Assembly (NCBI GenBank): GCA_031401035.1
Contig: JANNRA010000064.1
Span: 1 to 25,680 of the forward strand
Direction: 5' to 3'
DNA length: 25,680 nucleotides
Origin: JANNRA01 sp031401035
GTDB taxonomy: Bacteria > Desulfobacterota > Binatia > HRBIN30 > CADEER01
Below, piece by piece: positions 7,446 through 16,200 of this stretch. Made by a program: the position numbers and the translations under genes. The number at the start of each line of letters is the position of its first letter. Positions within the stretch are counted from its first letter, which is position 1. Below the pieces are notes generated by a model, which saw only the letters and a list, made by a program, of their open reading frames with translations, was not told the origin of the DNA and searched no databases.

Positions 7446-8192
7446 CTACGCCGCGTCGCTGGTCAGGCCGCCGCCCGCCGCCAGGCGAATCGACTGGTCG
7501 GCGCGCGCCGCCGCGTCGCCCTCGAGCAGGATGCCCTTGTCGAGATGGAACGCCTGGTCGACGAAGCGCAGCGCGCGCGGGTCGTGGGTGACCATGATGA
7601 TGGTCTTGCCGAACTCGTTCTTGAGCTGGCGCATGAGGGTGAGGATCTCCTCGGCGTTGCGCGCGTCGAGATCGCCGGTCGGCTCGTCGGCGACGATGAG
7701 GTCGGGGTCGGTGACGATGGCGCGGGCGATGGCGACGCGCTGCTGCTCGCCGCCCGACAGTGTGCGCGGGTAGTGCTCGAGGCGCTCGCCGAGGCCGACG
7801 GCGCGCAGCGCCGTCTCGGCGCGGCGCCGGCGCTCGGCCTTGTCGAGCGTCGTGAGCAGCAGCGGCAGGGCGACGTTGTCGCGCGCGTTGAGGACCGGCA
7901 TGAGGTTGAAGAACTGGAAGATCAGGCCGACGTGGTGGGCGCGCCAGGTGGCCAGCTCGTCCTCGCTCAGGTCGTTGAGGAGCTCGCCGGCGACGATCAC
8001 CTCGCCGCTGCTCGGCCGGTCGATGCCGGAGACGAGGTTGAGCAGCGTCGACTTGCCCGAGCCGGAGGGGCCCATGAAGGCGACGAAGCGGCCAGCCGCA
8101 ATGGTCAACGACACGGCCTCCAACGCATGCACCTCGTCGACGCCCCGGCGGTAGAGGCGCGAGACGGCGCGAATGTCGATCAGCGACGCCAT
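7446..8192 (-). CDS. ABC transporter ATP-binding protein, LolD/MacB type
   Basis: A 248-residue nucleotide-binding subunit. Visible motifs are Walker A GPSGSGKS (41-48), Q-loop Gln93, signature LSGGEQQRVA (145-154), Walker B LIVADEPTGDLD (165-176) and the switch His203 in VTHDP. The sequence FQFFNLMPVLNARDNVALPL after the Q-loop is typical of the LolD/FtsE/MacB subgroup rather than importers. It energises the two adjacent permeases. The gene begins 4 bp after the stop of the MFS gene and ends 14 bp before the first permease, which supports one operon. The C-terminal ~25 residues past the core are short and variable. Subfamily is clear; the cargo is not. Confidence 0.94.
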   Translation of the reverse strand: MASLIDIRAVSRLYRRGVDEVHALEAVSLTIAAGRFVAFMGPSGSGKSTLLNLVSGIDRPSSGEVIVAGELLNDLSEDELATWRAHHVGLIFQFFNLMPVLNARDNVALPLLLTTLDKAERRRRAETALRAVGLGERLEHYPRTLSGGEQQRVAIARAIVTDPDLIVADEPTGDLDARNAEEILTLMRQLKNEFGKTIIMVTHDPRALRFVDQAFHLDKGILLEGDAAARADQSIRLAAGGGLTSDAA

Positions 8193-8196
8193 GTGG

Positions 8197-9381
8197 TCAC
8201 GCTATCCCGGGGCTGGGGCGAGGAGAAGCGGGGGGCAGGATCCAGGCCGTTGACGCCCCGAGGGCGAGCGCACCGAGGCCGCCGACAAGGAACGGGGCGT
8301 CGACGCCGAAGCGGTCGATGAGCCAGCCGCTGCCGATGTTGGAGATGATGCCCGCGAGCGCGACGCCGACCGTTGCGAGCAGTGCCTGGCCGGTCGAGCG
8401 CAGCCGCGCCGGCACCACCTGTTCGAGGTACAGCGGCCCGCCGAGCAAGAGGCCGGCGACGACGACGCCGTGCAGGAGCTGCACGGCATAGAGGACCGCG
8501 AGATCGTGACTGAGCGCGCACAGCAGCCAGCGCAGGCCGCCGGCCGTGACGCCGATGGCGAGCAGGCCGCGGGCACCGAAGCGGCGCAGGCCGGTGCCGG
8601 CGAGGGCGACGAGCGGGATCTCGAGCAGCAGCATCATCACCCACATGCGGCCGACGGTCTCGAGGTCGCCGCCGCGCGCGCGCACGAAGAGCGGGAAGAG
8701 CGCGGTCGGTCCCTGCAGCAGCAGATAGCCGCCGAAACTGAAGGCGAGCAGGCGCCAGACGGGCGCCGAGCGCAGCAGCAGGCGCCATTCGCCGCGCGGC
8801 GCGCGCAGGGCGACGTCGCCGTCGCGCGGCAGCCAGGGGCCGGTGAGCGCGGCGGCGAGGGTGCAGGCGGCGGTGACCCAGAACAGCGCCGCCAGGCCCG
8901 GTTCGCGGCCATCGGCGGCCGTCGGTGCGAGGTAATGCAGGGCGGCGGGGAAGCAGGCGACTGCGAGCAGGTAGCCGATGGTGCCCCACACGCGCACCAG
9001 GCCGAAGGCATGCGGTCCGCGGTCGCGCAGCGCGGCGAAGGCGACCGACAGCGAGATCGGCCCGATGGCGGTGGCGCACACCGCCAGCGCCGCGGTGCCG
9101 AGCGTGAAGGCGGTGAAGCCCTCGAGGCCCGCCAGCCCCGCGAAGCCGGCGGCGGCGCCGAGGGTGAGCAGCGCCAGCACCGTGCTGCGCGCGCCGGTGC
9201 GGTCGGCGACCTGGCCCCACAACGGCTGCGCCACCATGCCGACGAGGGGCATGACGGCGAGCACGATGCCGACTTCGGTGCCGCTCAAGCCGACCTGCTC
9301 GCGCAGATAGAGGGTGTAGAACGGGAAGAAAACGCCGAGGCCGGCGAAGTAGAGGAACCAGAAGGTGGCGAGGGGCAGCAT
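8197..9381 (-). CDS. Major facilitator superfamily transporter
   Basis: A 394-residue polytopic inner membrane protein with about twelve hydrophobic segments. The loop 2-3 motif appears as GQVADRTGARSTV (near residues 56-68), and the N-terminus FYFAGLGVFFPF-like opening (FLYFAGLGVFFPFYTLYL) resembles the MFS_1-like/HcaT/LacY-type group annotated as 3-phenylpropionate or sugar permeases. It heads the minus-strand export run: its stop is only 4 bp before the ATPase start, and 68 bp separate it from the upstream hydrolase gene. An MFS protein at the head of a MacB-type operon is unusual, and both may handle the same class of compound, but this is an inference. Substrate and direction cannot be read from the sequence. 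Confidence 0.88.
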   Translation of the reverse strand: MLPLATFWFLYFAGLGVFFPFYTLYLREQVGLSGTEVGIVLAVMPLVGMVAQPLWGQVADRTGARSTVLALLTLGAAAGFAGLAGLEGFTAFTLGTAALAVCATAIGPISLSVAFAALRDRGPHAFGLVRVWGTIGYLLAVACFPAALHYLAPTAADGREPGLAALFWVTAACTLAAALTGPWLPRDGDVALRAPRGEWRLLLRSAPVWRLLAFSFGGYLLLQGPTALFPLFVRARGGDLETVGRMWVMMLLLEIPLVALAGTGLRRFGARGLLAIGVTAGGLRWLLCALSHDLAVLYAVQLLHGVVVAGLLLGGPLYLEQVVPARLRSTGQALLATVGVALAGIISNIGSGWLIDRFGVDAPFLVGGLGALALGASTAWILPPASPRPSPGIA

Positions 9382-9449
9382 CGATGCGGGTGTCCATGGC
9401 GGGCGCTGTCCCGCCGGCGCCCGCCAGTCGGATCAGAGGCGGCGCCGCC

Positions 9450-10376
9450 TCAGCGGCTGGCGCGCAGCTCGAACATCGCCCGCAGCATCGCGCCGGCGTC
9501 GAGCGGGGCGTCCCACGCCTCGCCGCGCAGTTCGCGATAGGCGCGCGCGACGTTGAAGACGATGCGCTCGGGTTCGGTCCAGCCGGCGTACGGGCCGAGG
9601 TCGATGCGCCGCGCCGCCTCCACGACGCTGCGGCCGGCGTGGAAGTGCGGCGCCGCCTCGGCGCGCACGTACTGGAGGTAGGCCTGCAGCTCGCGCGGAC
9701 CCTCGACGCCGCACAGCGGGCCGTGCCCGGGGACGATCACCGCCGGGTCGAGGGCGATGATGGTGTCGAGGGCGGCGCTCCACTGGTCGAAGGTCCCCTC
9801 CCAGCCGATCGGCGTGCAGAGGCGGAAGAGGACGTCGCCGGCGAAGACGACGCGCTGCGCCGGCAGGTGGACGATGACGTCGCCGGCGGTGTGGGCGGGG
9901 CCGACGTAGATGAGCTCGGCGACCAGGCCGTCGAGATCGAGCCGTAGCCGATCCTCGAACAGCGTCGTCGGCGGCGTCAGCTCGATGCCGCTGAAATCGT
10001 AGGCCGCCAGGTCGCGCGCCAGCGCCGCCAGGGCGGGGTCGGGCGCGTCGGTCATGCCGCGCAGCGCCTGCATCGCCTCCGGCCGCTCCTTGCCGAAGCT
10101 CTCGGCGCAGCGGCGGTGACCGATGATCTCGGCGCCGGTGAACAGCTGGTTGCCCCAGCAGTGGTCGCCGTTGTGGTGCGTGTTGACGACGCGGCGCGCC
10201 GGGCGCGGCCAGACGCGCCCGTACTGCTCCATCAGCGCCCGCGTGCGCGGCAGGTCCCAGAAGGTGTCGATCACCACCCCGCCGCCGCGGTTGAGCAGGC
10301 CGGAATTGCTCCAGCCGAGGCCGCGGTCGGGTTGCAGGCAGGCGTAGACGTCGCTGGCGATCTCGCGCAGTTCCAT
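9450..10376 (-). CDS. MBL-fold metallo-hydrolase, with Asn replacing a metal-binding His
   Basis: A 308-residue protein of the metallo-beta-lactamase fold. The usual HxHxDH zinc motif appears as His67-His-Asn69-Gly-Asp71-His72 in NTHHNGDHCWGN, so the second histidine is asparagine. The later ligands are present: His in VGPAHTAGDV, Asp in FAGDVLF and His in VPGHGPL. The NTHxxGDHxxGN context is that of the SoxH/quinoprotein-relay-type branch; the reaction is not known (thioesterase, sulfatase-like or other hydrolysis are all possible). No signal peptide is evident. It lies 23 bp after the SOD gene on the same strand, so they are probably cotranscribed. The start has only a weak GGCGG upstream. 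Fold is certain, activity and metal content are open. Confidence 0.88.
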   Translation of the reverse strand: MELREIASDVYACLQPDRGLGWSNSGLLNRGGGVVIDTFWDLPRTRALMEQYGRVWPRPARRVVNTHHNGDHCWGNQLFTGAEIIGHRRCAESFGKERPEAMQALRGMTDAPDPALAALARDLAAYDFSGIELTPPTTLFEDRLRLDLDGLVAELIYVGPAHTAGDVIVHLPAQRVVFAGDVLFRLCTPIGWEGTFDQWSAALDTIIALDPAVIVPGHGPLCGVEGPRELQAYLQYVRAEAAPHFHAGRSVVEAARRIDLGPYAGWTEPERIVFNVARAYRELRGEAWDAPLDAGAMLRAMFELRASR

Positions 10377-10399
10377 GCCGCCGGATGCGGGCGCCGCGG

Positions 10400-10903
10400 C
10401 TAGAACGTCAGCGCCGCGCAGGCGATGCGGGCGCCGGCGTTGCCGGCCGGATCGGTGAGGTAGTCGTCGACGCCGGCGTGCATGACGATCGCGGCGCCAT
10501 CGGCGTCGGATAGGCCGCCGTCGCCGCGCGCCGGCAGCGGGCCGGTGACGATCTGCGTCTGCAGCGTGCCGTCGGCGGCGACGGTGATGTTGGGCAGGTC
10601 GCCGGCATGATGCCCCTTGGGATTATTGAGGCCGTGCTGCTTGGTCTGCGGGTTGAAGTGCGGTCCGGCCGATTCGAAGCCCGGCGGTGTGCAGGTGCCG
10701 ACGGCGTGGATGTGGATCGCGTGCGGGCCCGGCGGCACGCCGGTGAGGTCGAGCTGGAAGACCGTCGCGCTGGCCATCGGCGTCACCGTCACCGTGCCGA
10801 CCGTCTTGCCCTGCGCGTCGACGAACGACCCGCGGCCGACGTCCTGCGCCGCGACCGTCGCCGCCATCGCCATTGCCGAGAGCACCACCGTCGCTCGCAT
10901 CAT
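10400..10903 (-). CDS. sodC: Cu/Zn superoxide dismutase, exported
   Basis: A 167-residue periplasmic enzyme that converts superoxide to hydrogen peroxide and oxygen. Residues 1-19 are a signal peptide (MMRATVV... ATVAA, then Q). Every expected ligand is present: His64 and His66 in HIHAVG, bridging His82 in GPHFNP, His90, His99 and Asp102 in HHAGDLPN, and His142 in VMHAGVDDY. Cys71 and Cys162 are placed for the conserved disulfide. I chose the ATG at 10903 because GGAGG stands five bases before it and the signal peptide begins there; a longer open frame to 10972 has no such support, and a second ATG follows directly. It precedes the MBL hydrolase by 23 bp. Assignment is secure. Confidence 0.94.
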   Translation of the reverse strand: MMRATVVLSAMAMAATVAAQDVGRGSFVDAQGKTVGTVTVTPMASATVFQLDLTGVPPGPHAIHIHAVGTCTPPGFESAGPHFNPQTKQHGLNNPKGHHAGDLPNITVAADGTLQTQIVTGPLPARGDGGLSDADGAAIVMHAGVDDYLTDPAGNAGARIACAALTF

Positions 10904-10968
10904 GCTGACCTCCAGGGTTGTCGTGCGTACCGCCGCGATACTGGTCCCGGGCGTCGCGCTTGGCAAGC

Positions 10969-11616
10969 TCACGCCGGCCGCAGGCGACCGTCGGCGAGGG
11001 CGATGGTCGCGCCCGCCAGGCGCGCCGCCTGTTCGCGATCGTGCGTCGCCAACACCACCGTGCAGCCGCGCCGAGCCAGGGCGGCGAGGGCGGCCTCGAT
11101 GCGCGGAGCGCTGTCGCGGTCGAGATTGGCCGTCGGCTCGTCGAACAGCAGCACCTCCGGCGCCAGGGCCAGCGCCCGCGCCAGGGCGACGCGCTGTGCC
11201 TCGCCGCTCGACAGCGTCCGCGCCGGGCGCTCGGCGAGGGCGGCGAGGCCGACGGCGGCGAGCGCCGCCTCGACGGCGGCCGGGTCGTCGCGGCGCCGGG
11301 CACGCAGGCCGTAGCCGACGTTGTGCCGCACCGTGCCGCGGAACAGGTACGGCGCCGAGGCGACGTAGGTGACGCGGCGGCGCAGGGCGGTGAGGCCTGC
11401 GGCGGCGTAGGCGACCGGGACACCGGCGAATGTCACCGCGCCCGCCGCCGGCGGCAGCAGGAACGCCAGCAGGCGCAGCAGCGTCGACTTGCCGGCGCCG
11501 TTGGCGCCGACCAGCGCCGTCGTCGCGCCGGCGGCGAGGCGCAGCGTCGGCAGGTCGAGCACCGGCCGGCCGCCGAGCACGACGCGCACGTCGCGCAGCG
11601 CATAGGCGTCGCTCAT
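10969..11616 (-). CDS. tupC: Tungstate/molybdate-type ABC transporter ATP-binding protein
   Basis: A 215-residue ABC ATPase that would drive anion uptake. It shows Walker A GANGAGKS (37-44), signature LSSGEAQRVALARAL (135-149), Walker B VLLFDEPTANLD (155-166) and switch His192. The signature LSSGE has Ser in place of the usual first Gly, as in several TupC/ModC-like proteins. The ATG at 11616 overlaps the stop of the permease gene (ATGA), so translation is coupled; the open frame that continues upstream to 12354 is a shadow of the permease. At 215 residues it lacks the C-terminal molybdate-binding (MOP/TOBE) extension of ModC, which favours the Tup type. The metal actually carried (W or Mo) is an inference from the partner binding protein. 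Confidence 0.88.
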   Translation of the reverse strand: MSDAYALRDVRVVLGGRPVLDLPTLRLAAGATTALVGANGAGKSTLLRLLAFLLPPAAGAVTFAGVPVAYAAAGLTALRRRVTYVASAPYLFRGTVRHNVGYGLRARRRDDPAAVEAALAAVGLAALAERPARTLSSGEAQRVALARALALAPEVLLFDEPTANLDRDSAPRIEAALAALARRGCTVVLATHDREQAARLAGATIALADGRLRPA

Positions 11617-12299
11617 CGCGTCGCCGCCACCGCCGCGGCGCCGAGGTTCACCAGCAGGGCGACGACGAGCAGGATGAGGCCGAGGGCCATCGCCAGCGCG
11701 AACTCGCCCTTGCCGGTCTCGAGGGCGATCGCCGTCGTCATCGTGCGCGTCGCGCCCTCGATATTGCCGCCGACCATCAACGCGACGCCGAGCTCGGAGA
11801 TCAGGCGGCCGAAGCCGGTGGCGACGGCGGCCAGGGCGCCGCGGCGCAACTCGCCGAGCAGGGTCCAGACGGCGCCGAGCCGCGTTGCGCCGAGCGTCAG
11901 GGCCGTCTCGCGGATGCGCGCATCGGCGCCGCTGGCCAGCGCCATGGTCAGCGTCGCCATCAGCGGCGCGATCAGCAGCGTCTGGCCGACGACCATGGCG
12001 CCGCGGCTGTAGAGCAGGCCGAGCCCGCCGAACGGGCCGCGCCGCGACAGCGCGGCGTAGACGAGCAGGCCGACGACGACGGTGGGCAGCGCGGTCAGCG
12101 TGGTGAGGGCGATCTCGACGGCGCGGCGACCGCGGAACGAGGCGGTGCCGACCGCGAAGCCGAGCGGCGCCCCGAGCAGCGTACCGAGCAGCGTCGCCGC
12201 CAGCGCCACCTGCAGCGACACCCGCACCGCGTCGACCACCGCCGCGTCGCCGGCGGCGATCAGCCGCAGCGCCGCCAGAACCGCCTCGCCGAGATCCAC
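11613..12299 (-). CDS. tupB: Tungstate-type ABC transporter permease
   Basis: A 228-residue inner membrane permease with about five or six hydrophobic helices and the importer coupling (EAA) loop around ETALTLGATRLGAVWTLL (approximately residues 130-147), the site that docks on the ATPase. Its size and the LTALPTVVVGLLVY segment are typical of TupB/WtpB permeases. The first codon is GTG at 12299; no Shine-Dalgarno is visible and no better start is nearby, so the exact start is not sure. It shares an ATGA overlap with the ATPase gene and is divergent from the binding-protein gene across a 135-bp spacer. Together the three make a complete type I importer. Family is firm, W versus Mo preference unproven. 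Confidence 0.88.
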   Translation of the reverse strand: MDLGEAVLAALRLIAAGDAAVVDAVRVSLQVALAATLLGTLLGAPLGFAVGTASFRGRRAVEIALTTLTALPTVVVGLLVYAALSRRGPFGGLGLLYSRGAMVVGQTLLIAPLMATLTMALASGADARIRETALTLGATRLGAVWTLLGELRRGALAAVATGFGRLISELGVALMVGGNIEGATRTMTTAIALETGKGEFALAMALGLILLVVALLVNLGAAAVAATR

Positions 12300-12402
12300 G
12301 CGGCCACAGTTGCGCGCCGCCGCGCCGCGCCGTCAACCCCGGCCGGGACTTCACGGTGGAGGCGGGCCGACGCGCCGCGCTACGGGATCGGTGCGGGGAA
12401 CC

Positions 12403-12431
12403 TTGTCCGACGCCGTGCCGGCGCCTATAGC
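12403..12431 (+). promoter_or_regulatory. Candidate sigma70-type promoter of the binding-protein gene
   Basis: TTGTCC (12403-12408), a 17-base spacer and TATAGC (12426-12431). Each box matches four of six consensus bases. The predicted transcription start, about seven bases after the -10 box, coincides with the ATG at 12438. There is no Shine-Dalgarno, so the transcript would be leaderless. Seen by eye only. Confidence 0.4.
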
Positions 12432-12434
12432 GCG

Positions 12435-13232
12435 ATGATGCGCACGACTGTCAGCCTGCTCCTCGTCCTTCTCATCGCCAGTGTCGCCTCGGCCGCGCCG
12501 CTGCGCCTGGCGACCACCACCAGCACCGAGAACAGCGGTCTGCTCGGCTATCTGCTGCCGGCCTTCGAGCAGCGCTTCGGCATCGCCGTCGAGGTGGTCG
12601 CCGTCGGCTCCGGCCAGGCGCTCAAGCTGGCCGAGAACGGCGACGCCGACGTGGTGTTGTCGCACGCACCGGCACTCGAGCAGGCCTTTCTCGCGCAGGG
12701 CTTCGGCGTCAACCGCCGCGAGGTGATGTACAACGATTTCGTCCTGGTCGGTCCGCCCGCCGACCCGGCCAAGCTGCGCGGCGGCCGCGACGTCGCCGGC
12801 GCGCTGCGCGCCATTGCCGCCGCCGAGGCGACCTTTCTGTCTCGCGGCGACGAATCGGGGACGCATCAGAAGGAGAAGGAGTTGTGGCAGGCGGCGGCGC
12901 TGACTCCGGCGGGTCCCTGGTACCGCCGCGCCGGCGTCGGCATGGGCCAGCTGCTGCAGATGGCGGACGAGCAGGGGGCCTATACGCTCACCGACCGGGG
13001 GACGTTCCTGTCGCGCCCGCAGACCGGCGACCTGGTCATTCTCATCGAGGGCGATCCGCCGCTGCGCAATCCCTACGCGGTGCTGGCCACCAATCCGGCC
13101 CGGCACGCGGGCGCCCAATACCTGGCGGCGATGCAGCTCATCGCCTGGCTCACCGCACCGGAAGGGCAGGGCCGTATCGCCTCGTTCGCCGTCGCCGGGC
13201 GGCAGCTCTTCTTTCCCACCGCGGTTCCCTGA
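12435..13232 (+). CDS. tupA: Tungstate-type ABC transporter substrate-binding protein
   Basis: A 265-residue periplasmic binding protein. Residues 1-20 form a signal peptide (cleavage near ASA-A). The mature start LRLATTTSTENSGLLGYLLP carries the TTTS...SGL anion-binding motif characteristic of TupA-type tungstate-binding proteins, and later RGDESGTHQKEK (around residues 135-146) is the second family motif. It is divergent from the permease and ATPase genes; this layout, with one promoter region for both sides, is reasonable for one transport system. Two consecutive ATGs (12435 and 12438) exist and no Shine-Dalgarno precedes either; a promoter-like pair ends a few bases upstream. No tungsten or molybdenum enzyme or cofactor gene is in the window. 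Family is firm; oxyanion selectivity is an inference. Confidence 0.91.
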   Translation: MMRTTVSLLLVLLIASVASAAPLRLATTTSTENSGLLGYLLPAFEQRFGIAVEVVAVGSGQALKLAENGDADVVLSHAPALEQAFLAQGFGVNRREVMYNDFVLVGPPADPAKLRGGRDVAGALRAIAAAEATFLSRGDESGTHQKEKELWQAAALTPAGPWYRRAGVGMGQLLQMADEQGAYTLTDRGTFLSRPQTGDLVILIEGDPPLRNPYAVLATNPARHAGAQYLAAMQLIAWLTAPEGQGRIASFAVAGRQLFFPTAVP

Positions 13233-13239
13233 TCCGCGC

Positions 13240-13254
13240 CGGCGTGTCACGCCG
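13240..13254. terminator. Small hairpin between convergent genes
   Basis: CGGCGT, loop GTC, ACGCCG forms a six-pair stem in the 28-bp space between the stops of the binding-protein gene and the opposite-strand PBP-like gene. There is no T tract. It may contribute to termination in both directions. Confidence 0.35.
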
Positions 13255-13260
13255 CCCGGG

Positions 13261-16200
13261 TCACCCGGCCAGGCGTTCGTTGAGGGCTGGAGCGAGCAGG
13301 CGCAGGACGCTCACCGACAGGGCGCTGGTGAACTCGTAGCGTCCCGCCTCCTGGCCCGGCACGAAGGCGGTGAGGACGCCGAAGTAGCGATCGCCAACGT
13401 AGAAGGCGAAAGTGGCGGTGCGATTGACGACGCGTGAGGAGGTCATCGCGCCGCCGCGGCTGAAGGTCTTGAAGCGGTTGTCGCCCGAGCCGGTCTTGCC
13501 GCCGGTGACCACCGGTCGGCCGTTGCCGTCCTTGAAGGCGCCCGACAGGCGGCGCGCGGTGCCGGCGTCGACGACGCTGGCCAGGGCGCCGCGCAGGGCG
13601 CCGGCGACCTCCGGGCGCATGACCTGCGCGCCGCTGTCGCGCTTCGGCGTCATCACCGTCTCGTACGGCGTGCCTTCGCCCCAGTGCAGGCGGGTGAGGC
13701 GCAGCATCGGCTGGCGGACGCCGTCATTGACGATGATGCCCATCAGGTCGGCGAGCGCCGCCGGCCGGTCCGACGAGCCGCCGATGGCCGTGGCGTAGGA
13801 CGGCACCAGGTGTTCGAAGGGGAACCCGAAGCGCTGCCAGTAGGGCGTCATGCGCGCGAACGCGGCGCGCTCGATGAAGGTCCGCAGACGGGTGCGCTGA
13901 GCGGCGTGGGCGCGCGGCCGGAAGAGCCACTGGGACACCTCGGTGCGGGCGGCGGCGCTGCGCTCGAGCAGGGCGCTCCAGCCGGTGCCCGGCTCGTGCA
14001 CCAGCTCGCCGACGGTCCACAACTCGAGCGGCTGCCGGCCGGCGAGATAGCCGAAGTCCAGCAGGGTCAGGTGGCGGCCGCCGTAGCTGCGCGTCAGCCG
14101 GCCGAGGGCGGCGGCGTCGGACTCGACGCCGAACGAGCGCAGCCAGTGGGCGAGTTGGTCGGGCGTGCCGTCCGGCTGCCAGGCGTAGAACAGGATCGCC
14201 AGATGGCGCGGCGAGGTGGCGCGCGAGCCGAGCAGCTTCTTCACCGCCGCGTCGGGGGTCAGGCCGGCGTAGCGGCGGTAGGCGCGCGCGAGGATCTGGC
14301 GCGCCTCGTCGTCGGCCAGTTGGGCGACGATGCGGTTGCGGTCGGGGTAGGTCGGGTCGTCGAGCAACGCGTCGGCGTCGTAGGGCAGGCGGGCGCGGTG
14401 GTAGCGCACCAGGTCGCGCATGACGCGGATGAACACCAGGTTGTTCGAGACGCGCAGCGCGTCGCGCACCGCCAGGGTGGCGCCGTGGCCGCGCGTCGAG
14501 TTGCCGAAGACGTGCTGGCCGCCGCCGGTGAAGAAGGTCTCGCCGGCGTTGGTGGCGTAGCGGCGGTCGAGCGCCTTGGCGAGCAGGGCGTCGAGCGGCA
14601 GGTCGGGCGTCTCGGCCAGCGTCTCGGCGACCCAGGCGGTGAGTGGGTCGGTGCGCTTCACCCGCGCCAGCGCGCGCAGCGCCGCGGCGTCGCCGCCGGT
14701 CAGCTCGTCACGCAGCAGGGTGACCACCTCGAGGTAGTGCGCGGTCGTGCGCAGCTTGGCGGTGCTGCCGAGGTCGAGTTTGACGCCGCCGTTGATGTCG
14801 AACGGGCGGTCGAGGTTGTCGGCATTGACGCGCAGCAGGTTGCCCGCCGGCGTGCGCTCGAAGAGCATCAGGCTGTAGACCACCTGCGTCGGGTCGGCGT
14901 TGCGCAGCAGGCGCTCGCCGGTGAGGCCGTTGGCGCGCACGAACTTGGCGTCCGCGAGATCGGCGAAGAGCCCCTCGACGCGCGCCTGCAGCGGCAGGTC
15001 GATGGTGCTGTCGGCGGCGAGGTGCAGGCGGTCGAGCTCGTAGAAGCTGGGCACGTCGAGCCACTGCAGCAGCGTCGTGCGGATGGCGTTGGGGGCCTTC
15101 TGGCGCGCGTACGGCAGCGGCGGCGCCAGCGGCGCGCGGACGAGGAACTCGAGCGGGGCGCTCTGCACGGCGGCGGCGAAGGCCGGCGTCAGGACCGCGT
15201 CGCGCGCCAACCGGCGAACGTACTCGTCGACCTTCGCGTTCAGGGCCACGCGGTCGCGCTGCAGGTAGAAGGTCGGCGCGCGCAGGGCGACGAGCAGCGA
15301 CAGGGCGTGTTTGTAGGCGCTGGCGCCGGCGGCTTGGTCGGCGCCGGCGAGGGCCGCGCGGACGCTCGCCAGGTCGAGGCCGAACCAGGCGTAGAGGCCG
15401 TCGCCGAGGCCGTAGATCTCGCCGTAGCCGGGGGCGGCGGCGAGCGGCGCGGTGTTGAAATAGTCGACGACGATCTCGCGCCGCCAGCCGCGCGTGTCGG
15501 CGCCGTCGCGGTACGCCTTCAAGCTGGCGCCGGCCACCTGGCGCAACTTGTCGAGCGGCGACCCGGTGCGCCCGGACGGCGAATGGCGGTACTTCTCCAG
15601 CTGGATGGCGAGCGTGCTGCCGCCCTGCACCGGGATGGTCATGCCGAGCTTGTTGCCGGTGTACATCAGGCTGGCCTTGGCCAGCCGGTCCCACTCGATG
15701 GCCGGGTTGGCGCGTGGGTCGAACGGCGCCAGCAGTTCGCGATTCTCAATGTAGAGCAGGGTCTGCACCAGCAGCGGCGGGACGTCGTCGAAGTCGTGGA
15801 AGCGGCGTTGCGCGCGCGTCGCGTCGTAGAGCGGGGCGCCGCCCATGCCGCGAATGGTCAGCCCGGCGTCGGGCGGCTCGCGATACGGCGGCGCGATGCC
15901 GAGGGCGAGCAGGCGCAGCAGTTGCGGCGACGCGACCGCCTGGCGCTCGACCTCGAAGCCGCGGGCCTCGAGCCGCCCCTGGAACTCGCCGAGGTGCGAA
16001 TAGCCGAGCCGGTCGTCGAACGGCGCACTGCGCGGAAAGCCGATGCGCGGGCTCGGCCCGGCGCCGAGCGCGTAGGAGACACGCGCTGCATAGCGCGGCA
16101 GCACATAGGCCTGCAGCGCCGAGGTGCGCAACTCGTAGGCGCCGGCAACCGCCAGCGCGGCGACGAGCAGGCCCCACACCAGCACCCGCCAGACGCGGCG

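Noticed and set aside
12300..12434. Molybdenum/tungsten cofactor riboswitch before the transporter genes
   Set aside because: The 135-bp divergent spacer is short, and I could not recognise the conserved cores of that riboswitch class on either strand.
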